Shown one piece after another: positions 1 to 6,847 of a stretch of 8,461 bases of DNA. Position 1 is the first letter of the stretch. Every line of letters starts with the position of its first letter. Made by a program: the position numbers and the translations under genes. Source of the DNA: Chloroflexota bacterium (GTDB lineage: Bacteria; Chloroflexota; Anaerolineae; Caldilineales; Caldilineaceae); NCBI GenBank assembly GCA_003451595.1, contig DMDA01000133.1, positions 1 through 8,461 of the forward strand, written 5' to 3'. The notes beneath the pieces were generated by a model, which did no database searches, was not told where the DNA came from, and saw nothing but the letters and a program-made list of their open reading frames with translations.

Positions 1-8
1 TTTCTAAC

Positions 9-37
9 TTCATATCAGTGCTGCTGTATGCTATAGT
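9..37 (+). promoter_or_regulatory. Candidate sigma70-type promoter with extended -10
   Basis: A -35-like hexamer TTCATA at 9-14 (4 of 6 matches to TTGACA) is followed after 17 bases by TATAGT at 32-37 (5 of 6 matches to TATAAT). A TG sits at 29-30, one base before the -10, giving the extended -10 form TGcTATAGT. Transcription would start near 43-45 and leave a leader of about 85 bases before the lipoprotein gene at 129. The match and spacing are seen directly; promoter activity is inferred. The region left of base 1 is unseen, so another promoter further upstream is possible. Confidence 0.45.
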
Positions 38-128
38 ATTCTGCGCAAGACTCAGGGCAGCCGCTGACACTGCGTGGTAGAACGCCTGTCCAACCCACAT
101 TCAGTCATTAGCAACATAGGACGCTTCC

Positions 129-1535
129 ATGAAACATCCAATCTCGCGTTTTTCTGCACATGCAGTTGTGGCAGTGCTTGCAATCGCAGCACTGGCCTTG
201 CTTACCGCCTGCTCCCCGCTGAAAGCGCCTGTGGCGCCCGCAACCGGTGCGCCGGCAACGGCAACAGAGGCGCCTACCGCCGAGCCATTGCCCATACCAA
301 CCGAAACCTACAACGGCATCCCGGTAGGGTTTACACCGGAGGGGTTCCCCTTTCGTGGCGATCCCAACGCCCCGGTGACAATGGTCGAATATAGCGACTA
401 CCAGTGCCCTTTCTGCGCCCGCCATTTTGTGCAGACTGAGCCTGCATTGAATGAATCTTTTGTACGCACTGGTCAGGTGAAGGTGATTTTCCGCGATTTC
501 CCTATCGCCGGGCTGCATCCGAACGCACCGGCAGCTCACATCGCCAGCCTTTGCATTGCGGATCAGGGCGCCTCTCTCTATTGGGAGATGCACGCTAAGC
601 TCTTCCAGACGCAGACTGAGTGGGGCAACAATGCTGATCCGTTGCCGGTGTTCGAGCGACTGGCCACCGAAATCGGCGCTGACCTCGACGCCTATGCTGC
701 GTGCATGGAAAACGATCAGGCAGCCAAGCAAGCTCTCGTTGACGCTGCGATTGCTGAAGGTCAGGCTGCCAACGTCTCTGGCACGCCTAGCTTCAATTTC
801 CTCGGTGGGCCGGATGGTCAATACTTGTTGGTCGGTGCACAGCCCTATGAGCAATTCGCCGCCTACGTCGAAGCCCTTGCCGCTGGCGAGGCGCCGATCG
901 GGGCTGAATCGCAGGCCGACAGTGGCGGCCCCACTGAAATCCCTATTTGGGCGACCGCTGCAGGCTGGCAGCCCGACCCGGAACGCCCTGGTGTGAACAT
1001 GGCGGGCGACTGGTATCGTGGCAACCTGGATGCCAAAGTGGTTGTCGTTGAGTTCTCGGATTTCCAATGCCCCTTCTGCCGTCGCCATGTCCAGGAGACG
1101 CAGCCGGCGCTCGATGAACAGTTTGTTGACAGTGGTAAGGTGCTGTGGATATTCAAGCATTTCCCGCTTCAAATTCACCCACAGGCGCCGGCGGCCGGCG
1201 CCGCCGCCGAATGCGCCGGCGCGCAAGGGAAGTTCTGGGAGATGCACGATCTCCTCTTTGGCGATGTCAATGCGTGGTCGATCAGCGACCCATCTGCGGT
1301 GTTTGCAGACCTGGCAGGACAGCTGGACTTGGATGTGGATGCCTTCAACACTTGTCTGGCTGATCCTGAGACGGCGGCGCGCGTGCGCAGCGACATGACC
1401 GATGGTGCGCCGTTTGTACAGGGGACGCCAACCTTCATTGTGCTGTTCAACGAAGAGGGGCGCATCATCCCCGGCGCCCTGCCGTTGGAGACCTTCTCGC
1501 AGGCATTGCAAGATATTCTAGATCAGGTGCAGTAG
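129..1535 (+). CDS. Lipoprotein with two tandem DsbA-like thioredoxin domains
   Basis: This 468-residue protein is probably a thiol-disulfide oxidoreductase anchored outside the cytoplasmic membrane. Residues 1-28 form a lipoprotein signal: basic start, Ala/Leu-rich core, then lipobox L25-T-A-C28. A Pro/Ala/Thr-rich tether follows to about residue 60. Domain 1 (about 77-250) has CPFC at 93-96 and a Gly-Thr-Pro cis-proline loop at 218-220. Domain 2 (about 298-465) has CPFC at 314-317 and Gly-Thr-Pro at 432-434. Each domain carries a second cysteine pair (C142/C192 and C362/C409), as in the Thioredoxin_4 branch of the DsbA family. The halves are clearly similar, so an internal duplication is likely. 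The ATG at 129 is supported by AGGA at 118-121, 7 bases upstream, and by the signal peptide starting there. No DsbB or VKOR partner lies in the window. Oxidase versus isomerase or reductase role cannot be decided from sequence. Confidence 0.9.
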   Translation: MKHPISRFSAHAVVAVLAIAALALLTACSPLKAPVAPATGAPATATEAPTAEPLPIPTETYNGIPVGFTPEGFPFRGDPNAPVTMVEYSDYQCPFCARHFVQTEPALNESFVRTGQVKVIFRDFPIAGLHPNAPAAHIASLCIADQGASLYWEMHAKLFQTQTEWGNNADPLPVFERLATEIGADLDAYAACMENDQAAKQALVDAAIAEGQAANVSGTPSFNFLGGPDGQYLLVGAQPYEQFAAYVEALAAGEAPIGAESQADSGGPTEIPIWATAAGWQPDPERPGVNMAGDWYRGNLDAKVVVVEFSDFQCPFCRRHVQETQPALDEQFVDSGKVLWIFKHFPLQIHPQAPAAGAAAECAGAQGKFWEMHDLLFGDVNAWSISDPSAVFADLAGQLDLDVDAFNTCLADPETAARVRSDMTDGAPFVQGTPTFIVLFNEEGRIIPGALPLETFSQALQDILDQVQ

Positions 1536-1604
1536 CGGACAGGACGACAGCGTAGCGAGGAAAGCGCCCGCTCCTTGCTCACCACAGCGGTTGAATCATT
1601 TCAT

Positions 1605-1652
1605 AAATGCGATGCGCACAGAGACAAACGATCTGCTGTGCGCATTGCATTT
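1605..1652. terminator. Strong hairpin between convergent genes, probable terminator
   Basis: Two 17-base arms (1605-1621 and 1636-1652) are reverse complements except for one position, which is a G-U wobble in plus-strand RNA and an A-C mismatch in minus-strand RNA. Within the 14-base loop, AGA at 1622-1624 can also pair with TCT at 1632-1634, leaving one bulged G. It lies between the stops of the two convergent genes, where a shared terminator is expected. No long T tract follows on either strand, so it is not a textbook intrinsic terminator. The hairpin is seen; the termination role is inferred. A small GGGG/CCCC hairpin (1658-1661 with 1666-1669) follows. Confidence 0.55.
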
Positions 1653-1673
1653 GTGAGGGGGAAATCCCCGGTC

Positions 1674-1703
1674 TGTTAATTCATCCACTGTTAATTCATC
1701 CAC
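1674..1703. repeat. 15-bp perfect tandem duplication at the mltG stop
   Basis: The unit TGTTAATTCATCCAC occurs twice back to back (1674-1688 and 1689-1703). The right copy contains the stop codon of the MltG gene (TGA, complement of 1696-1698). Because the unit is a multiple of three, the left copy repeats the TGA in the same frame five codons later. It probably arose by slippage or a small duplication at the gene end. Confidence 0.9.
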
Positions 1704-2808
1704 CGCCCAGGTAGCGTTGTACGTTTTCCGCGTGCTCGGCGAAGGTGGCGGCGAAAACGTGGCGGCCGCTGCCGTCTGGCAGCGCGACAAAATAGAGGTA
1801 GTCGTGTTGCTCTGGATAGAGCACCGCGCGGATACTACTGAGGCCAGGCGCAGCGATCGGACCAGGCGGCAAGCCGGTGTAGAGATAGGTGTTATACGGG
1901 CTGTCCACGCTACTATACTCTTCGAGAAAGACCGGCGTCTTCCACCATTGCCCGGTTGCTGCTTGGTATCCCATGGCGTACTGCACGGTCGGATCAGCGT
2001 CCAACTTCATGCCTGCTGCCAGCCGGTTGAGATAGACGCCAGCGATCGCCGGGCGTTCTTCCGGCACGACAGCCTCGCGCTCCACAATCGAAGCCAGCGT
2101 CAGCACCTGGTGCAAGGATAACTGCGTGACGCCAGCAACCTGCGCTTCGCTATAGAGTGTCGGCACGCGTTGTGCGAAAGCATCCAATTGCCGCGCCAGT
2201 ACGTCGATCGCCGTCGGCGTCACCGCCGGAATCTGGTAGGTGTCGGGAAATAGATAGCCTTCCAGACTGGCGCCCGCAGGGCGATCTTGCAAAAAGGGGT
2301 AGCGACTCAGGTCAAGACCGGAGAGATCGCCCGCCACTGCCTGGTCGCGATACCGCGCACCCTCGGTAGGACCGAGCAGGCCGCTGCGGCTCAAATACTC
2401 TGCTGTCTGTTCCACACGCCAACCCTCAGGAATTGTGATGCTGATAGCGGCGGCCTGCGCCTGCGTGAGCGTCTCCACCACTTCCCGTAGCGTCATGGCG
2501 GGCGTCAAGACAAAGACGCCGGCAGCCAGGCGGCCCTCCAGCCCGTTGACGCGGACGTACGCCTCGAAGAGGGTGGCGTCGCGGATCAGCCCGAGTTGCT
2601 CAAGATTTTGGCCAATCATGCGGGCGGGCGTGCCCGGCGCCACCTCGAAGCGCACCGGGCGGTCATCGACGCTGGCCGGTTTGTCCACGTCCGCGATATT
2701 CGTGCGCAGGTATACATCCAGGCCGACGCTGCCACGTCCACACGCGGTCAACAGGAGCGCGGCCACGCAGAAAAAAAGGCTAACCGCCAGATAGTTCCGG
2801 TGATTCAC
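1696..2808 (-). CDS. mltG: Endolytic murein transglycosylase, MltG (YceG-like) family
   Basis: MltG cleaves nascent glycan strands of peptidoglycan at the outer face of the cytoplasmic membrane and is thought to set strand length. The 370-residue protein has the family layout: membrane-targeting N-terminus, a LysM-like region at about 52-128, then the catalytic domain. The catalytic glutamate is expected at E243 in the ASIVERE motif (239-245), followed by the conserved LNRL, ADPTVQYAMG (271-280), SPYNTYLYTGLPPGPIA (303-319) and YLYF blocks. Oddly, the N-terminus looks like a lipoprotein signal (lipobox L20-T-A-C23) rather than the usual plain transmembrane helix. The start is GTG, overlapping the epimerase stop as GTGA, with AAAGG 10 bases upstream, so translation is probably coupled. 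Length is close to the family norm and no damage is seen. Confidence 0.93.
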   Translation of the reverse strand: MNHRNYLAVSLFFCVAALLLTACGRGSVGLDVYLRTNIADVDKPASVDDRPVRFEVAPGTPARMIGQNLEQLGLIRDATLFEAYVRVNGLEGRLAAGVFVLTPAMTLREVVETLTQAQAAAISITIPEGWRVEQTAEYLSRSGLLGPTEGARYRDQAVAGDLSGLDLSRYPFLQDRPAGASLEGYLFPDTYQIPAVTPTAIDVLARQLDAFAQRVPTLYSEAQVAGVTQLSLHQVLTLASIVEREAVVPEERPAIAGVYLNRLAAGMKLDADPTVQYAMGYQAATGQWWKTPVFLEEYSSVDSPYNTYLYTGLPPGPIAAPGLSSIRAVLYPEQHDYLYFVALPDGSGRHVFAATFAEHAENVQRYLGGG

Positions 2809-3761
2809 GCAGCGGACGCCTTTCCGGTCATCGCTTTGGCGCCAAAACGAGGATCGAGGGCGTAGAAACGGCGCAAACCTTCCGCCAGAAGCGTGCGCGG
2901 TTTGTATTTGAGCAACTGACGCGCCTTGGTCAGGTCAGCGACCAGATGTTGGATGCCGCCCGATGCCTCGCTGTTTTCAATGACGCTGGCTTGTGCATGC
3001 ACAGTTGCGCTGATTTGTTCAATCAGCTGACGCATCGATGTCTCCTGCCCGCTGCCGACATTGATAATCTGTTGGTCGACGTTGCTGGCGGTCGCTGCGC
3101 TGATCAAGGCCTCGACGACATCATCGATGTAGACGTAATCTCGCGTTTGTTGACCGCTGCCAAAGACGATCACGGAACCACGACCGATAATCTGCTGCAT
3201 GAAGAGCGGAATGACTGGCGCGTGCGTTGGTGGCAGCGGCTGTCCTGGTCCGTAGGCGTTGAAGATGCGCAGGGCGACCGTCTCGAAACCGCTCAGACGG
3301 CCAATCGTAAAGAGATAGCGTTCGGCAGCCAGCTTGCTGACTGCATAGGGTACTGCCGGATTGGGCGCCATCTCTTCCGTGACAGGTTGTTGCGGCTGGT
3401 CGCCATAGACCGTGGCGCTGCTCGCCAGCACCACGCGCTGCACGCCGACGTCGCGGCAAGCCTCCAATACAGCCACCGTCCCGCCCACATTGACGTCGTT
3501 GTACTCGCGTGGATAGAGCACCGACGCCGGCACGCTGACCAACGCCGCCAGATGAAATACGACATCGACGCCCTGCAACAACGACCATAGCTTGGGGAGA
3601 TCGCGCACATCGCCACGATTGAAATGGATGCCTGGCCGCAAGTTGGTCGGGTCGCCGCTGCTGAGATCGTCCAGCACGCGGACGCCTACGCCGCGCTCCA
3701 TCAGCCGATTGGCCAAATGGGCGCCGATGAACCCTGCGCCGCCGGTGATAAGAACTCGCAT
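2805..3761 (-). CDS. NAD-dependent epimerase/dehydratase (UDP-glucose 4-epimerase-like)
   Basis: This is an extended short-chain dehydrogenase acting on a nucleotide sugar in the cytosol. From the ATG at 3761 it has 318 residues. The dinucleotide-binding loop GGAGFIG is at 7-13, with D31-D32 ending the second strand as expected for NAD. The catalytic set is the SSATVYG stretch (114-120) and Y139-A-V-S-K143. Later blocks such as RIFNAYGPGQ and RDYVYIDDVVEA are typical of GalE/WbpP/RmlB-like enzymes. An in-frame GTG at 3773 would add four residues, but the ribosome site AGGAG overlaps that GTG, so ATG 3761 is preferred. The exact sugar cannot be told: it could be a 4-epimerase or a dehydratase, and the lack of an obvious dehydratase Asp-Glu pair next to the Ser/Thr favours an epimerase. 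It overlaps mltG by 4 bases, suggesting an envelope role. Confidence 0.88.
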   Translation of the reverse strand: MRVLITGGAGFIGAHLANRLMERGVGVRVLDDLSSGDPTNLRPGIHFNRGDVRDLPKLWSLLQGVDVVFHLAALVSVPASVLYPREYNDVNVGGTVAVLEACRDVGVQRVVLASSATVYGDQPQQPVTEEMAPNPAVPYAVSKLAAERYLFTIGRLSGFETVALRIFNAYGPGQPLPPTHAPVIPLFMQQIIGRGSVIVFGSGQQTRDYVYIDDVVEALISAATASNVDQQIINVGSGQETSMRQLIEQISATVHAQASVIENSEASGGIQHLVADLTKARQLLKYKPRTLLAEGLRRFYALDPRFGAKAMTGKASAA

Positions 3762-3874
3762 GAACTTAAGCACTCCTGCTGAAAGACTGAAGACTCGCTC
3801 GCACGTCTCAATACGCCGCAGCGGATGCTAATCAGCATAGCATAGGGATTCACCTGCCGCGAAGAATACATCCG
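3762..3874 (-). other. 113-base gap before the epimerase gene; weak promoter-like bases only
   Basis: This is the only sizeable break in the left part of the minus-strand series, so a promoter for the epimerase-mltG pair may lie here. On the minus strand it has two overlapping TATGCT hexamers around 3836-3846, but no good -35 at 16-18 bases. ATGCT/AGCAT arms at 3825-3829 and 3834-3838 could form a weak 5-bp hairpin. No clear terminator for the upstream gene is seen. Confidence 0.25.
3773..3777 (-). promoter_or_regulatory. Ribosome binding site that decides the epimerase start
   Basis: On the minus strand AGGAG (3777-3773) lies 11 bases before ATG 3761. Its last G is the first base of the alternative GTG codon at 3773, so the site cannot serve that GTG. 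This supports the ATG although the spacing is a little long. Confidence 0.55.
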
Positions 3875-4810
3875 TCAGCGGCGCAGATCATCCGGATCGG
3901 TGGAGCGACGCGAAGGTGGATCAGGTAGATCGTCATGCCAGCCGCCGGTCCAGTCGGTATCTCGGGGAGGACGTTGTGCGCTGGCAGTCAGGTCGTTGTA
4001 GACGCGGCACGCTTCAACAAGATTGGCGGCGGAAAAGTGGCCAAATGTCCAGCGATGGATGCCAGGTTCGCCGCCAAAGAGCATCATCACGATTTCAGCG
4101 GTGGAGCGCCCAGCGGCGTCCAATTTCTGCACTTTTTCGGCGAGCTGGATCAGGCTAGTAATCTTGCCAAGCAGGTCGGGCAGGGGCGTGCGGCGCACCG
4201 TGCCGCTGCCCGGGAAAAGCCGCTCTGGACGCAGCGTCGCCAGCGTGCGCAGGCTGCTGACGATGGCGAACATGTCGAACTCAGGCGCCCAGGCAATGTC
4301 GCGCCCGCCGATGAAGGCGTCGCCGCAAAACAGCCAGCGATACGCTGGCTCAAAGTAGCTGACATGGTCGCGACTGTGGCCGGGCGTCTCGATGGCGCGT
4401 AGGGTGAACTGCGGCGTGCGAATGATATCCTCAATCTCGTCGAGCGAGCGTGCACCGCTGTATGCCTGCGGCTTGCCCCAAATCGCCTGCCGGTAGAGCT
4501 GCATTCCGATCAACTCCGGGTTCTCGATCAGCGGCAGCGACTGGCGCGAGGCGTAGACCCGCGCGTCGGGATAGCGCGTCAGCACCGCCACCAGCCCGCC
4601 GATATGATCCTCGTGGGCGTGGGTGATGGCGATCTGCTGCACCGGCGCTTTCTCCAGCACGCGCACCAGCTCGTGAGCCGTACACGCCGGGCCGGTGTCG
4701 ATGAGCAGCCCATCAAGCCAATACGCCGCGGTCCAATAGAGCGGTCGCCCCAACAGCGCGCGCGCCATCCGTATCACTGTAACGGAACCGTGCTGCTCGA
4801 CCTGAATCAT
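3875..4810 (-). CDS. Metallo-beta-lactamase-fold hydrolase, atypical last metal ligand
   Basis: The 311-residue protein has the MBL fold used by glyoxalase II-like and other metal-dependent hydrolases. Metal-binding motifs appear in order: T63-H-A-H-E-D-H69, the E141-TPGH145-SRDH stretch, and FCGD164-AF. At the place where the family usually has its last histidine (GHG/SHG), the sequence is P200-G-S202-G-T, so the second metal site may be altered; H258 in FGHFS might substitute. Residues 279-311 are a Pro/Arg/Asp-rich tail that looks disordered. The ATG overlaps the thioesterase stop as ATGA, with GGGG 5 bases upstream, so translation is probably coupled. Substrate is unknown. Position after a thioesterase makes a thioester or acyl substrate possible, but this is only inference. 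Confidence 0.85.
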   Translation of the reverse strand: MIQVEQHGSVTVIRMARALLGRPLYWTAAYWLDGLLIDTGPACTAHELVRVLEKAPVQQIAITHAHEDHIGGLVAVLTRYPDARVYASRQSLPLIENPELIGMQLYRQAIWGKPQAYSGARSLDEIEDIIRTPQFTLRAIETPGHSRDHVSYFEPAYRWLFCGDAFIGGRDIAWAPEFDMFAIVSSLRTLATLRPERLFPGSGTVRRTPLPDLLGKITSLIQLAEKVQKLDAAGRSTAEIVMMLFGGEPGIHRWTFGHFSAANLVEACRVYNDLTASAQRPPRDTDWTGGWHDDLPDPPSRRSTDPDDLRR

Positions 4811-5268
4811 TGGAACCCCATTAGTTTTGCTATCCCGATCTGTAGCCGCGCCATCACCTCATCCGGAATGCGCGCCATGCGTCCTTCCAAGTCGACGCAG
4901 ATGTGGTCAGTGGCGCCGGTCATCAGAAGCTGGCCGGTTGCCGCGTTAGTGACGACGTAGTCGAACGTGACCCGTCGGCTGCGCAGCTGACGCACGCTGG
5001 CGGTCACGCGTACGGTGTCGCCAAAACGCGCCGGCGCTCGATACTCGCCGCTGACACCGACGACCGAAAAGTGATGGCCGCCCTCCGCAAACTCCCGATA
5101 CGGCATCCCGACCGCATCCATCCACGCCACGCGCGCCGCCTCGAACCAGATGATGTAGGCGCTGTGATGCACCACGCCCATCGCATCGGTTTCGGCGAAG
5201 CGCACGGGAATGTCGAGCGAGAAGGCGGGGAAACCTTGCTCGCGGGAACCCTGAGTGTTCGCTGTCAT
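4807..5268 (-). CDS. Acyl-CoA thioesterase, YbgC/4-hydroxybenzoyl-CoA thioesterase family
   Basis: A 153-residue hotdog-fold enzyme expected to hydrolyse acyl-CoA to free acid and CoA in the cytosol. The family signature lies at about 26-45: E-T-D28-A-M-G-V-V-H-H35, then Y38 and WFEAAR. D28 is the position of the catalytic aspartate of YbgC and 4HBT enzymes. The rest (EYRAPARFGDTVRV, RSRRVTFDYVV) follows the fold. The first 13 residues lie outside the domain. The ATG follows the E3 stop by 13 bases and has no clear ribosome site, so it may depend on ribosomes finishing E3. It overlaps the next gene by 4 bases. Chain-length preference cannot be read from sequence. Confidence 0.88.
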   Translation of the reverse strand: MTANTQGSREQGFPAFSLDIPVRFAETDAMGVVHHSAYIIWFEAARVAWMDAVGMPYREFAEGGHHFSVVGVSGEYRAPARFGDTVRVTASVRQLRSRRVTFDYVVTNAATGQLLMTGATDHICVDLEGRMARIPDEVMARLQIGIAKLMGFQ

Positions 5269-5281
5269 GCAGTGGTCTGAC

Positions 5282-6715
<1,434 letters not shown>

Positions 6716-6735
6716 GAGGTTTTCCTTTCATGTGG

Positions 6736-6763
6736 CGTGTTTCGTGGTTCGTGTTGCGTGGTT
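6736..6763. repeat. 14-bp tandem direct repeat in the E2-E3 gap
   Basis: Two adjacent 14-mers (CGTGTTTCGTGGTT at 6736-6749 and CGTGTTGCGTGGTT at 6750-6763) differ at one base. The motif is a degenerate CGTG-rich pattern that continues on the far side of the gap in inverted form. It is non-coding and lies in the leader of the E3 gene. Confidence 0.85.
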
Positions 6764-6819
6764 CGCCTGTTTCTGCAACGCGCGCTGGCTTGCTGTCCAA
6801 GTCTGCATCACGCAACACG
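6750..6819. repeat. 11-bp perfect inverted repeat spanning the E2-E3 gap
   Basis: CGTGTTGCGTG at 6750-6760 is the exact reverse complement of 6809-6819, with 48 bases between. Weaker similarity extends outward (GTGGCGTG at 6732-6739 against the CCACGTGCCACG stretch at 6829-6840). A transcript of E2-E3 could fold here, with a stem-loop just upstream of the E3 ribosome site. No T tract follows, so it is not an obvious terminator. Confidence 0.75.
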
Positions 6820-6847
6820 CATTCCGCACCACGTGCCACGCAGTAAT

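Noticed and set aside
1184..1202. 19-base GC-only near-perfect palindrome (arms GGCGCCGGC and GCCGGCGCC) in the DsbA-like gene
   Set aside because: It encodes an Ala/Gly-rich run of the second domain that aligns with the HP.APAA region of domain 1. High GC and Ala codons explain it without a separate element.
108..1511. Long open frame on the minus strand opposite the DsbA-like lipoprotein
   Set aside because: It mirrors a gene with clear signal peptide and two catalytic motifs, and its own product shows no family features.
1596..1790. Small minus-strand frame across the convergent gap
   Set aside because: It runs through the hairpin and the 15-bp duplication and overlaps the end of mltG in another frame; no ribosome site or domain is seen.
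3825..3845. ATGCT/AGCAT inverted repeat with overlapping TATGCT, as operator or promoter
   Set aside because: Arms are only five bases and no matching -35 element is found, so it is kept only as a weak note on the gap.
6716..6847. CRISPR-like array in the E2-E3 gap
   Set aside because: Units are adjacent without spacers, degenerate and too short, and no cas gene is present.
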